This document shows, one piece after another, positions 47,668 through 56,569 of a stretch of DNA of 64,000 bases; the stretch's first letter is position 1; each line of letters opens with the position of its first letter. Source of the stretch: Pseudoclavibacter endophyticus (GTDB lineage Bacteria > Actinomycetota > Actinomycetes > Actinomycetales > Microbacteriaceae). Location of the stretch: positions 124,001-188,000 of the forward strand of contig NZ_WBJY01000002.1 of NCBI RefSeq assembly GCF_008831085.1, given 5' to 3'. Made by a program: the position numbers and the translations under genes. The notes below the pieces were generated by a model. The model made no database searches. It was not told the DNA's origin and saw only the letters and a program-made list of their open reading frames with translations.

Positions 47668-48534
47668 TCATTCCTGCACCCCGGGAAGCCAGTGCACCAG
47701 CGCAGACGGGTGCTGGTCGGCCTCGGTGACCGCCGCGTTTGCGAAGACCTGCCTCGCATATGGGAAAAGCCCCGAGGCGAACCCGTTCGACTCGAGCAGA
47801 TCGGCGATGTTGCGCTGCACCTCGACGAGGCCGCCGAGCGGCATCCCGCCCGCCTCGTACTCACCGGCCAGGGCTTTCGGCAGCCCCATCCGCAGGCAGG
47901 CGCTGTCGGCGAAGCCGCCGAAGAGGATCGCCATCGACTCCTGCGCGTCGAGGCCGAGCCGCTCGATCAGCCAGGCCGTTTCGGCCGCGGCAACGAAGTT
48001 GATCGACACGTGGTAGTTGTTGATGAGCTTGAGCATGAGGCCGCGCCCGGCGGCGCCCATATGCGCGATCCTGCCGGTGTAGGCCGCAGCGATGGGCCGC
48101 AGGAGCTCGACGGCGGCGGCGTCGCCGCCCGCGGCGCACACCAGGGTGCCGGCCTCGGCGCCCATGGGGCCACCGCTGACCGGTGCGTCGACGAAGTGCG
48201 CCCCCTTCTCGGCGAAGGCGGCGTGGACCTTCTCGGCGATGCGCGGGTCGTAGGTGCCGTGGTCGGCGAATAACTGGCCGGGCCGGGCCGCCTCCAGCAG
48301 CCGCCCGAGGTAGATCTCCTCGATCGCCGGCCCGTCGAGCAGGCAGCCGAGCACGGTATCCGCCTGCGCGGCGAGCGCCGCGGGCGACTCGGCGAGCCGC
48401 GCGCCGGCGTCGACGACCGGCTGCAGCTTTTCGGGGGTGCGCCCCCAGACGACGACGTCGTGCCCGGCGGCCAGAAGCCGCTCGACCATCGGCCGGCCCA
48501 TCGCGCCGACCCCGATAAACCCGATCGTCGTCAT
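47668..48534 (-). CDS. 3-hydroxyacid dehydrogenase (tartronate semialdehyde reductase-like)
   Basis: This 288-residue beta-hydroxyacid dehydrogenase has GFIGVGAMGRPMVERL (NAD(P) binding), FVDAPVSGGPMGAEAGTL (substrate loop) and GRGLMLKLINNYH with the catalytic Lys. It would reversibly reduce a semialdehyde such as tartronate semialdehyde or a related 2-keto acid. It starts at ATG 48534 inside the end of the dehydratase gene (ATGA overlap), so the two are coupled in one sugar-acid pathway. The exact substrate is unknown. Confidence 0.87.
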   Translation of the reverse strand: MTTIGFIGVGAMGRPMVERLLAAGHDVVVWGRTPEKLQPVVDAGARLAESPAALAAQADTVLGCLLDGPAIEEIYLGRLLEAARPGQLFADHGTYDPRIAEKVHAAFAEKGAHFVDAPVSGGPMGAEAGTLVCAAGGDAAAVELLRPIAAAYTGRIAHMGAAGRGLMLKLINNYHVSINFVAAAETAWLIERLGLDAQESMAILFGGFADSACLRMGLPKALAGEYEAGGMPLGGLVEVQRNIADLLESNGFASGLFPYARQVFANAAVTEADQHPSALVHWLPGVQE

Positions 48535-50270
48535 GATCCACCCGCATTCGTTTCGTCGAGCAGTGTCTCGTCGAGCAGCGACTCGTCGAGAAGGAAGTCG
48601 AAATCGCACCCCTCGTCGGGCTGCAGGGCGTGTCTCGCGTAGAGGCGGCCCCAGCCTCGCGCCGGGGGCGCAGCGCTCGCACCCACCGGCGTGCGCCGGG
48701 CGAGCTCGTCGGGCGGGACGAGTAGATCGAGCCGTCCCTGCTCGACGTCGAGCTCGATCTCGTCGCCGTCGCGCACGTACGCCAGCGGCCCGCCCACCGC
48801 CGCCTCCGGCGAGACGTGGAGCACGACGCTGCCACTTGAGGTGCCGCTCATCCGTGCGTCGGTGACACGGAGCATGTCGGTCACGCCGGCCGTGAAGAGC
48901 TTCGCCGGGATCGGGACGTGCCCGACCTCGGGGATGCCCGGGCCTCCCCGGACGCCGACGCCCCGGAGCACGAGCACGCTCGACTCGTCGACGGCGAGAT
49001 CCTCGCGGTCGATCTTCGACCACATGTCGGCGACGCCGTCGAACACGACGGCCTTCCCGCGGTGGCGTCGCTTGCTCGGCGCGGCCCCAGCGATCTTCAT
49101 GACCGCGCCGTCGGGCGCGAGGGTGCCGCGCACCACCGTGATGCCGCCGTCCGGGGTGAGCGGTGCGGCCGGGTCCGCGATCGGGGCGCCGGCCTGCGGC
49201 GTGCCGAGCCCGTCGAACACCTCGCCCCAGGTGCGCCCGTCCGCCGTCGGCACGTCCTCGTGCAGCAGGTGGCGGATGCGGGCGGCGACCGCGGGGATGC
49301 CGCCCGCGGCATCCAGGTCGCTCAATAGCGCGCGGCCGTTCGGCTTGACGTCGGTGATGAAGGGCGTGGTGCTCGACCATTCGCGGAGCCGGTCGACGCC
49401 GATCCGCAGCCCCGCGCGTCCCGCGATCGCCTCGAGGTGGATGAGTGCGTTCGTCGATCCGCCGAGCGCGCAGGTCGTGCGCACGGCGTTCTCCAGCGCC
49501 GCCATCGTGACCAGCGATCGCGGCACGATCTGTCGGGCGACGACGTCGACGACGAGTCGGCCGGAGGCCTCGGCCACCAGCTGACGCCTCGATGCTGCGG
49601 CGGGCGGCAGGCTCGAGCCCGGCAGCGCGAAGCCGAGTAGCTCGCCGATCGCGGCCATTGTCGTCGCCGTGCCCATGACGTTGCAGCTGCCGGGGCCGCC
49701 GTGGATGACGCCCTCGAAAGCGCGCCAGTCCTCGTCGCTCACCTCGCCGACGCGTCGCCGGTCGATGACCTCCCACTGCTCGTCGACGGTCATGTCCCGC
49801 CCCTCCCAGCACGCGACCGGGCGCGGGCCGCCGGTGACCAGCACAGCCGGGGTGCCGGCGCTGATCGCGCCCATGAGCACGGCGGGAACCGTCTTGTCGC
49901 AGGCGCCGAGCAGCACGACTCCGTCGATCGGGGAGGCCAGGATCGTCTCTTCCACGTCCATCGCCATCAGGTTTCTGAGGTACATCGATGAGGGACGACT
50001 GAACGGCTCGTTGATCGAGATCGACGGGAACTCGAGCGCGAGCCCGCCCGCGGCCTCGACACCCCGCTTGACGGCGGCGGCGAGCTCGCGGAACCCGTTG
50101 TTGCACGGATTCAGCTCGCTCCAGCTCGTCGAGATGCCGATGACCGGCCTTCGGCGCACGGCGTCGGCGCTGAAGCCCTCGGCTCGCAGGAATGCGCGGT
50201 GCACCATACCGTCGGCACTGTCCTCGCCGAAGATACTGCCGTCGAGCCGATGGATGTTCTCCTGCGACAT
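48531..50270 (-). CDS. IlvD/Edd-family sugar-acid dehydratase
   Basis: This 579-residue enzyme belongs to the dihydroxyacid/6-phosphogluconate dehydratase family. It keeps the iron-sulfur cysteines in NPCNNG, GACDKT and GPGSCNVMG, with TALGGSTNALIHL-type and DARMSGTSSG motifs. The xylonate/arabinonate-dehydratase branch is suggested by length and by the neighbouring reductase and TRAP genes; it would convert an aldonic acid to a 2-keto-3-deoxy acid. ATG 50270 has AGGAGCG upstream. The C-terminus carries a Leu-Asp-Glu-rich tail of about 20 residues not needed for the fold. The longer frame to 50537 is a shadow of the divergent cpaF promoter region. Confidence 0.88.
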   Translation of the reverse strand: MSQENIHRLDGSIFGEDSADGMVHRAFLRAEGFSADAVRRRPVIGISTSWSELNPCNNGFRELAAAVKRGVEAAGGLALEFPSISINEPFSRPSSMYLRNLMAMDVEETILASPIDGVVLLGACDKTVPAVLMGAISAGTPAVLVTGGPRPVACWEGRDMTVDEQWEVIDRRRVGEVSDEDWRAFEGVIHGGPGSCNVMGTATTMAAIGELLGFALPGSSLPPAAASRRQLVAEASGRLVVDVVARQIVPRSLVTMAALENAVRTTCALGGSTNALIHLEAIAGRAGLRIGVDRLREWSSTTPFITDVKPNGRALLSDLDAAGGIPAVAARIRHLLHEDVPTADGRTWGEVFDGLGTPQAGAPIADPAAPLTPDGGITVVRGTLAPDGAVMKIAGAAPSKRRHRGKAVVFDGVADMWSKIDREDLAVDESSVLVLRGVGVRGGPGIPEVGHVPIPAKLFTAGVTDMLRVTDARMSGTSSGSVVLHVSPEAAVGGPLAYVRDGDEIELDVEQGRLDLLVPPDELARRTPVGASAAPPARGWGRLYARHALQPDEGCDFDFLLDESLLDETLLDETNAGGS

Positions 50271-50442
50271 GGACGCTCCTTGGGGGGTTCGGTCATCCGC
50301 GCGTCGTTGCGTGATGCCCGCACGGCATCGTAGCCGACGTCGCGCTGCCCGCGGATGCTCGCCGCGCGCCTGTGGGAAACCCCGGTTCGTGCCCCATCCA
50401 CAGGCGGCCGGCCGTTTTCTGCGGGGCGGCGGCGCGCATCCA

Positions 50443-50448
50443 TACCGT
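50443..50448 (+). promoter_or_regulatory. -10 box of the Tad operon
   Basis: TACCGT ends 7 nt before the ATG at 50456, with no ribosome binding site, so a leaderless Tad operon mRNA is predicted. Confidence 0.45.
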
Positions 50449-50455
50449 CGTGGCC

Positions 50456-51562
50456 ATGCAGCAGCCGCCGACCTCGAAGCGCAACCGGTACGTCGCCGTG
50501 CCACCCGGCAAGCGCCCCGCGACCGTCGCGCTGCCACCGAGGGGCGACGGGTGGCGCGGGCCGAGATCGCGCCGCACCATCACCCGCGACGACGCGGCGG
50601 CCTTCGGATCGCTCGCGCCGTTCGTGGCCGACGGGGAGGTCACGGACGTGTTCGTCAACGGCCCGCACTCGCTCTACGTCGACCGGGGCACGGGCGCGGG
50701 GCTCGAGCCCGACTGGTCCGCGACCGGTCACGAGGCGCTGCGAGCGCTCGCCGTGCGCATCATCGCCCGTGGCGGGAGGCACCTCGACGAGGCTGAGCCG
50801 TGCGTCGACGTGCGCATCGGCGACGGCATCCGGGTGCATGCCGTGCTGCCGCCCGTCTCGACCGGCGGCACCATTCTGAGCATCCGACTGCCGCGCACCG
50901 AGCCGCCGACGATGAGCGAGCTGCGAGGGCGGGGGGCGTTCGGCGACGGCATCGAAGACACCCTGCGTGCCGCCGTCGCGGCCCGCACCAACGTGCTCAT
51001 CACGGGTGCGGGCGGCAGCGGCAAGACGACGCTGCTGGCGGCGCTGCTCGCCTGCGCCGAGCCCGCCGATCGCATTGTCGCCATCGAAGACGTCGCCGAG
51101 CTGCGCATCGCCCACCCGCACGTCATCGGTCTCGAGTCGCGCCAGGCGAACATCGAGGGCGCCGGCGAGGTCGGGCTGCCCCGGCTCGTGCGCGAGGCCC
51201 TGCGGATGCGCCCCGACCGTCTCGTGCTCGGCGAATGCCGGGGCGCCGAGCTGCGCGACCTGCTCGCCGCCCTTAACACGGGTCACGACGGCGGCGCCGG
51301 CACGCTGCACGCGAACTCGCTCGCCGATGTGCCGAGCAGGCTCGAGGCGCTCGGTGCGCTCGCTGGTCTCGATCCGCGCGCGGTCGCACGACAGGCGGTC
51401 TCGGCGATCGGCATGGTCGTGCACGTGGAACGCCGCGCGGGGCGACGGCGCGTCGCTGAGCTCGGCGAGTTCGGGCTCGACCGCGACGGTCGCCTGACCG
51501 TCACGGCGATCAGCGGCACGGGCGCTGGCGAGGCCGGCCGAACGAACGGAAGGGCCGCGTGA
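50456..51562 (+). CDS. Tad/CpaF-type secretion ATPase
   Basis: This 368-residue hexameric ATPase powers a Tad-type pilus or secretion apparatus. It has an N-terminal all-alpha/beta domain, then RIIARGGRHLDEAEPCVDVR, SIRLPR, Walker A GAGGSGKTT, the Asp box AIEDVAELRI, Walker B DRLVLGECRGAE and the His box GHDGGAGTLHAN. It corresponds to Rv3659c of mycobacteria. ATG 50456 is chosen from the -10 spacing. The next gene overlaps by 4 nt. It is divergent from the dehydratase gene. Confidence 0.92.
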   Translation: MQQPPTSKRNRYVAVPPGKRPATVALPPRGDGWRGPRSRRTITRDDAAAFGSLAPFVADGEVTDVFVNGPHSLYVDRGTGAGLEPDWSATGHEALRALAVRIIARGGRHLDEAEPCVDVRIGDGIRVHAVLPPVSTGGTILSIRLPRTEPPTMSELRGRGAFGDGIEDTLRAAVAARTNVLITGAGGSGKTTLLAALLACAEPADRIVAIEDVAELRIAHPHVIGLESRQANIEGAGEVGLPRLVREALRMRPDRLVLGECRGAELRDLLAALNTGHDGGAGTLHANSLADVPSRLEALGALAGLDPRAVARQAVSAIGMVVHVERRAGRRRVAELGEFGLDRDGRLTVTAISGTGAGEAGRTNGRAA

Positions 51563-52485
51563 GCGGGCGCGAGCTCTCGCCGACGGAGGTGGTCGCGGCC
51601 GTGCTCGACCGCCTCGCCATGCTGCTGCGGGGAGGCGCGGCGCCGGCGACCGCATGGGGGCTGCTGGCGAAGCACGGGAGGGCCGACGAATCGACCGCCG
51701 ACGTCGTGCGCAAGGTCGCGGGCGTGCTCGCCGCAGGCGGCGATGCGGGCGAGGTGCTGGCGGCTCGCGCCGAGGCCCCGTGGCGCGCGCTCGGGTGCGC
51801 GTGGGCGCTCGCGGGCCGAACGGGCGCCCCGCTGGCCCGCAGCCTCGCCGGGCTCGCCGACGGGTTTCGCGATGTCGGCGAGGCCGAGCGCGACGTGCGC
51901 GTTGCGCTCGAGGGACCGAACTCGACGAGCCGCATCGTGATCGCGCTGCCGCTCGTCGGCCTCGGCCTCGGCCTCGTGATGGGCGTCGACACGCTCGGCG
52001 TGCTCACGACGACGCCGCTCGGCATCGCCTGTTCGGTCGCCGGAGCGGCGCTCATGGCGGGTGCGTGGTGGTGGATGCGGGCGCTCGTCCGACGGGCCCG
52101 CGTCAGCGACCCGCACCCCGGCCTGGCCCTCGATCTCGTCGCGCTCGGCCTGCGTGGCGGCGGGGCGGCGACAGACATCGCCGCCACCGTCGCCGCCGCC
52201 ATGCGCGAGTACGACCTGCGCGACGGAGCGGCCGCGGAAGTCGGACGCACGCTCGACCTCGCCGCCGATGCCGGCGTGCCGCCGGCAGAGCTCCTGCGGC
52301 GCGAGGCCGCCCTCGTGCGCGTCATCGCCAGGGCGTCGGCGAAGCGGCGCGCGGCCAGGCTCGGCGTGTCGCTCATGCTGCCCCTCGGCGTGTGCGTGCT
52401 GCCGGCCTTCATCGCTCTCGGCGTGGCGCCACTGATTCTCGCGATCCTCGGCGACGTCATCGGCCCTCTCGACGTGGCGCCCTGA
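51559..52485 (+). CDS. Fused TadB/TadC-type membrane platform protein
   Basis: This 308-residue membrane protein has two type II secretion F-like halves: an N-terminal helical domain (about 8-110) before the membrane segments (about 115-175), then a second domain ending in two terminal helices (VSLMLPLGVCVLPAFIALGV, LILAILGDVIG). In mycobacteria these are two genes (Rv3658c and Rv3657c); here they appear as one polypeptide. It would form the inner-membrane platform driven by the ATPase upstream, with which it overlaps by 4 nt. Confidence 0.8.
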   Translation: MSGRELSPTEVVAAVLDRLAMLLRGGAAPATAWGLLAKHGRADESTADVVRKVAGVLAAGGDAGEVLAARAEAPWRALGCAWALAGRTGAPLARSLAGLADGFRDVGEAERDVRVALEGPNSTSRIVIALPLVGLGLGLVMGVDTLGVLTTTPLGIACSVAGAALMAGAWWWMRALVRRARVSDPHPGLALDLVALGLRGGGAATDIAATVAAAMREYDLRDGAAAEVGRTLDLAADAGVPPAELLRREAALVRVIARASAKRRAARLGVSLMLPLGVCVLPAFIALGVAPLILAILGDVIGPLDVAP

Positions 52486-52559
52486 GACGGCGCCGCCCCA
52501 TCACGCGTTCGTGCCGCCAGCTGGCCCGCTCGGGCCATGACAAAGAAGGAGTGTTCACC

Positions 52560-52814
52560 ATGACCACTATCGTTGCCGCGACCGCCGCGACCTCCGAACC
52601 AGCTCTGGAAGCCTCGGGCTCATCGTGCCAGTCGCACGGCGCGCGTGTGCGGGCGGCGCTTCGCGACGAGCGCGGCGCCGAAACCGCCGAGTACGCGATC
52701 GCCACGATGGCCGCCGTGGCCTTCGCGGGGCTGCTCGTCGCCATCATGCAGAGCGACACCGTGCGCGCCATGCTCGAAGACCTCGTCGCGCGCGCGCTCA
52801 CGTTCGCGGGCTGA
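52560..52814 (+). CDS. DUF4244 Flp-like pilin
   Basis: This 84-residue protein has a 45-residue leader, then RGAETAEYAIATMAAVAFAG and a single hydrophobic helix, as in DUF4244 proteins such as Rv3656c. The Ala/Gly-Glu-Thr-Ala-Glu-Tyr junction looks like a prepilin processing site. It is the likely major pilin of the Tad apparatus. AAGGAG lies about 8 nt before the ATG, stronger than for its neighbours, fitting high expression. The prepilin peptidase is not in this window. Confidence 0.85.
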   Translation: MTTIVAATAATSEPALEASGSSCQSHGARVRAALRDERGAETAEYAIATMAAVAFAGLLVAIMQSDTVRAMLEDLVARALTFAG

Positions 52815-52816
52815 TC

Positions 52817-53170
52817 GTGCGACGCGCGACGCGGCCGCGGGCGGGGGAGCGGGGCTCGGTCTCGGCAGAGTTCGCCGCGAGCCTGCCCGCGGTCGTGCTC
52901 GTGCTCGCCGTCTGCCTCGGCGCGCTGCAGGTCGGCGGCATGCAGGTACGGCTACAGGATGCCGCCGCCGACGCCGCGAGAATCGTCGCACGCGGTGATT
53001 CGCTCGCGGCCGCAGCGGCGCGCGTCGAGCGCGCCGCTGCGGGGGTCGATCTGGCCGTCACCGACGAGGGCGAGCTCGTCTGCGCGACGCTGACGGGATC
53101 GGTCGCCGTCGCCGGACTCTTCAGCCTGCCCGTGGGCGCGCGTTCGTGCGCGCTCGCGGGCGGGCGGTGA
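52817..53170 (+). CDS. TadE-family pseudopilin
   Basis: This 117-residue protein starts at GTG 52817, 2 nt after the pilin stop. It has the TadE pattern: ERGSVSAEFAASLPAVVLVLAVCLGALQV (given in part; a single helix preceded by a Glu-containing processing site), then a globular domain with two cysteines. It would be a minor pilin of the Tad system, equivalent to Rv3655c. It overlaps the next gene by 4 nt. Confidence 0.8.
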   Translation: MRRATRPRAGERGSVSAEFAASLPAVVLVLAVCLGALQVGGMQVRLQDAAADAARIVARGDSLAAAAARVERAAAGVDLAVTDEGELVCATLTGSVAVAGLFSLPVGARSCALAGGR

Positions 53171-53553
53171 CTCCCGTGGCGACGCGAGTCCCGCGCCCGC
53201 TCGGTCGCCTGCACGGCGAGCGAGGGGCGGGCGCGGTGCTCGCCGTCGCGCTCATCGCCGCAAGTCTCGCGTTCGCGATCGCGCTCGTGCAGGTGTTCGC
53301 GGCGCTCTCGGCCCACCAACGCGTGCAGGCGGCGGCCGATGCGGCGGCGCTCGCCGCGGCCGACACGCTCTCCGGCCGCGTGAGCGGCGACCCGTGCGGC
53401 CGCGCGACCGAACTCGCGACCGCAAACGGGGCATCCGTGCGAAGCTGCGAACTCGACGGGGTCGAAGCCTTGGTCGTCGTCGATCTGTCTGCCGGATGGG
53501 TTACGGTTTCGGCGGCCGCGCTCGCGGGTCCAGCACCCGCCTTGCGGTCATGA
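53167..53553 (+). CDS. TadE-like minor pilin (Rv3654c family)
   Basis: This 128-residue protein begins at GTG 53167, overlapping the previous stop by 4 nt. ERGAGAVLAVALIAASLAFA is an N-terminal helix, followed by the AHQRVQAAADAAALAAADTL segment typical of the Rv3654c family of TadE-like secretion-neighbourhood proteins, with a Cys pair in the globular part. It is the last Tad gene here, and the topA promoter overlaps its 3' end. Confidence 0.8.
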   Translation: MTPVATRVPRPLGRLHGERGAGAVLAVALIAASLAFAIALVQVFAALSAHQRVQAAADAAALAAADTLSGRVSGDPCGRATELATANGASVRSCELDGVEALVVVDLSAGWVTVSAAALAGPAPALRS

Positions 53554-53569
53554 AGCCCGTACCTATAAT
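53542..53569 (+). promoter_or_regulatory. Promoter of topA
   Basis: TTGCGG (53542-53547) and a perfect consensus TATAAT (53564-53569) are 16 nt apart. The promoter overlaps the end of the last Tad gene and predicts a start near 53576, leaving a topA leader of about 129 nt. Confidence 0.7.
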
Positions 53570-53704
53570 GGCGCGGACGAACCCCCGCTCGCCCGGCGAG
53601 CTCCCGCAACGTCTGGCGAACCTCCGCTCGTCTGTCGGCGAAGCGCTCATTCACCGCGCAGCTCCGCATCCACCACCTCTTCTGAAGCGAGGAACACACC
53701 CCGC

Positions 53705-56569
53705 GTGTCTGGCTCCAACAAACTGGTCATCGTCGAGTCGCCGACGAAGGTAAAAAGCATCTCTCAGTACCTCGGCGACGACTACACCGTGATGGCCTCG
53801 GTCGGCCACATCCGCGACCTCATCGAACCCAAGAACCTGCCGGCAGAGAAGAAGCAGGGCGCCCTCGGAAAGTTCTCGATCGACATCGACAACGACTTCG
53901 AGCCCTACTACACGATCTCCGAAGGCAAGCAGAAAACGGTGGCCGAGCTCAAGCGCGCGCTGAAAAACGCCGACGAGCTCATCCTCGCCACCGATGAAGA
54001 CCGCGAAGGCGAGGCCATCGCGTGGCACCTGCTCGAGGTGCTGAAGCCCAAGGTGCCGGTCAAGCGCATGGTGTTTCACGAGATCACGCGCGAGGCCATC
54101 GAAGCGGCGAAGAACGCAACGCGCGACATCGACGTCAACCTCGTCGATGCGCAAGAGACCCGCCGCGTTCTCGACCGCCTCTACGGCTACGAGCTCTCGC
54201 CCGTCCTCTGGCGCAAGGTGCGCGTCGGGCTCAGCGCCGGTCGCGTGCAGTCGGCCGCGACGCGCCTCGTCGTCGAGCGCGAGCGCGAGCGCATGGCCTT
54301 CGTGAAGGCGTCGTACTGGGGCGTGCAGACCGAGTTCGAGCCGGATGCCGGGGGTGCGTTCGCGTCGCGCCTCACCCGCGTCGACGGGCAGCGCATCGCG
54401 ACCGGCCGCGACTTCGACGACCATGGCAACCTCAAGAACGACGTGACCGTGCTCGTGGAGGAGGCGGCCGAGTCGATCGCCGAGCAGCTCAAGGACGGGG
54501 CACCCGTCACGGTGCTCAGCCTCGAGACCAAGCCGTACACGCGCCGGCCCGCGGCACCCTTCACGACGTCGACCCTCCAGCAGGAGGCCGGCCGTAAGCT
54601 TCGATTCTCGGCGCGGCAGACGATGAGCGTCGCCCAATCGCTCTACGAGCACGGGCACATCACGTATATGCGTACCGACTCGGCCTCGCTCTCCCAGCAG
54701 GCCATCGCGGCGGCGCGCTCGCAGGCCACAAAGCTGTACGGCGCCGACAGCATCCCCGAGAAGCCCCGCCTTTACGGGTCGAAGTCGAAGAACGCGCAAG
54801 AGGCGCACGAGGCGATCCGCCCCGCCGGCTCGCAGTTCGCGCTCCCGTCGGAACTGCAGCGATCGCTGTCGCCGAACGAGTCGAAGCTCTACGACCTGAT
54901 CTGGAAGCGCACGGTCGCCTCGCAGATGGCCGACGCGAAGGGCCAAACCGCGACCGTGACGCTGGGCGCATCGCCCCTCGAGGTGCCGACGGCGCAGGGT
55001 GAGGTGCAGCAGGTCGCCTGCGAGTTCCAGACCTCGGGCACCGTGATCACGTTCCGCGGGTTCCTCGCCGCCTACGAGGAGGGGCAGGACGAGCCGCGCA
55101 ACCGCGACGACGCCGAGGCGAAGCTCCCGCCGCTCGAGGTGGGTCAGGCGCTGTCGACCGCTGAGGCGGAAGCGTCGTCGCACGAGACGTCGCCGCCGCC
55201 GCGATACACCGAGGCGAGCCTCGTCAAGACTCTCGACGAGCTCGGCATCGGCCGCCCGTCGACGTATGCGTCGATCATCGCGACGATCCAGGACCGCGGC
55301 TACGTGCACACGAAGGGGTCGGCGCTCGTGCCGAGCTGGATCGCGTTCAGCGTCGTGCGGCTGCTCGAAGAGAACTTCAACGAGCTCGTGCAGTACGACT
55401 TCACGGCCCAGATGGAGGCCGACCTCGACCGCATCGCCGGTGGCGAGCGCGACCGCAACGACTGGCTTCGCGCCTTCTACTTTGGCACCGACGACTACCC
55501 GGGCCTGCGGCCCGTCGTCGACAATCTCGGCGAGATCGACCCGAAGGCGATCAACACCATCCCGATTACGGAGGACGCCTCCCTCCGCGTCGGGCGTTAC
55601 GGGCCGTACCTCGAGGTCACCGACGGCACCGGCGGCACGCCCCGCCGCATCGGCGTGCCCGAGGACCTCGCCCCCGACGAGCTCACGGAAGCGAAGGCGC
55701 GCGAACTCATCGACGCGCCGATCCCGCAAGACCGCGAGCTCGGGGTCGACCCCGAGACGGGCAACACAATCGTGGTGAAGGACGGCCGCTTCGGGTCATA
55801 CGTGTCCGAGGTGTTCCCGGAGCCGGCGAACGACGCGGACGCGAGCGAGGGCGACGCCGGCGACTCGGCGCCGAAGCGCCGAACGAAGAAGCCAGCGGGC
55901 CCCAAGCCGCGCACGGCATCGCTCTTCGCCTCGATGCTGCAGGAGCAGGTCACGCTCGAGCAGGCGCTGCAGCTGCTCCGCCTGCCCCGGGTCGTCGGCA
56001 CCGATCCCGAGTCGGGGGAGGAGATCACGGCGCAGAACGGGCGCTACGGCCCCTACCTCAAGAAGGGCGCCGACAGCGACGAGAAGAAGGCCGAGACGCG
56101 CTCGCTGCCGAGCGAAGACGCGATCTTCACCGTCGACCTCGACACGGCGCTCGAGCTCTTCGCCCAGCCCAAGTTCGCGAATCGACAGTCGAAGAGCGTC
56201 ATCAAGGAGTTCGGCGCCGACCCGGTCTCGGGCAAGACGGTTCGCGTGCGCGATGGCAGGTTCGGGCCCTACGTGACCGACGGCGAGACGAACGCGACGA
56301 TCCCGCGCGGCGAGGTCCCCGACGAGCTCGACTTCGAGCGGGCGACCCAGCTGCTTGCCGACAAGCGCGCCAAGGGGCCGGCGAAGCCCGCCCGGGGCGG
56401 CGCCAAGAAGCCGGCTGCCAAGAAGCCGGCCGCGAAAAAGCCGGCAGCCAAGAAGCCGGCAGCCAAGAAGCCCGCACCGAAGACGTCCGCCGCGACCTCG
56501 TCCTCGAGCGCCGCGAAGAAGCCCACGACCCGCACGCCCGCCGCCAAGAAGCCGGCGAGCGACGCGTGA
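53705..56569 (+). CDS. topA: DNA topoisomerase I
   Basis: This 954-residue type IA topoisomerase relaxes negative supercoils. The Toprim domain begins KLVIVESPTKVKSI and includes ATDEDREGEAIAWHL; the catalytic Tyr321 lies in HITYMRTDSASLS, and GRPSTYASIIATI follows. In place of zinc fingers, the C-terminal third has repeated actinobacterial-type domains (GRYGPYLEVTDG, GRFGSYVSEVF, GRYGPYLKKGAD, GRFGPYVTDGE). It ends in a Lys/Ala/Pro-rich tail of AAKKP units (about 890-950), which may grip DNA. The GTG start at 53705 lacks a good ribosome binding site. tmk overlaps by 4 nt. Confidence 0.97.
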   Translation: MSGSNKLVIVESPTKVKSISQYLGDDYTVMASVGHIRDLIEPKNLPAEKKQGALGKFSIDIDNDFEPYYTISEGKQKTVAELKRALKNADELILATDEDREGEAIAWHLLEVLKPKVPVKRMVFHEITREAIEAAKNATRDIDVNLVDAQETRRVLDRLYGYELSPVLWRKVRVGLSAGRVQSAATRLVVERERERMAFVKASYWGVQTEFEPDAGGAFASRLTRVDGQRIATGRDFDDHGNLKNDVTVLVEEAAESIAEQLKDGAPVTVLSLETKPYTRRPAAPFTTSTLQQEAGRKLRFSARQTMSVAQSLYEHGHITYMRTDSASLSQQAIAAARSQATKLYGADSIPEKPRLYGSKSKNAQEAHEAIRPAGSQFALPSELQRSLSPNESKLYDLIWKRTVASQMADAKGQTATVTLGASPLEVPTAQGEVQQVACEFQTSGTVITFRGFLAAYEEGQDEPRNRDDAEAKLPPLEVGQALSTAEAEASSHETSPPPRYTEASLVKTLDELGIGRPSTYASIIATIQDRGYVHTKGSALVPSWIAFSVVRLLEENFNELVQYDFTAQMEADLDRIAGGERDRNDWLRAFYFGTDDYPGLRPVVDNLGEIDPKAINTIPITEDASLRVGRYGPYLEVTDGTGGTPRRIGVPEDLAPDELTEAKARELIDAPIPQDRELGVDPETGNTIVVKDGRFGSYVSEVFPEPANDADASEGDAGDSAPKRRTKKPAGPKPRTASLFASMLQEQVTLEQALQLLRLPRVVGTDPESGEEITAQNGRYGPYLKKGADSDEKKAETRSLPSEDAIFTVDLDTALELFAQPKFANRQSKSVIKEFGADPVSGKTVRVRDGRFGPYVTDGETNATIPRGEVPDELDFERATQLLADKRAKGPAKPARGGAKKPAAKKPAAKKPAAKKPAAKKPAPKTSAATSSSSAAKKPTTRTPAAKKPASDA

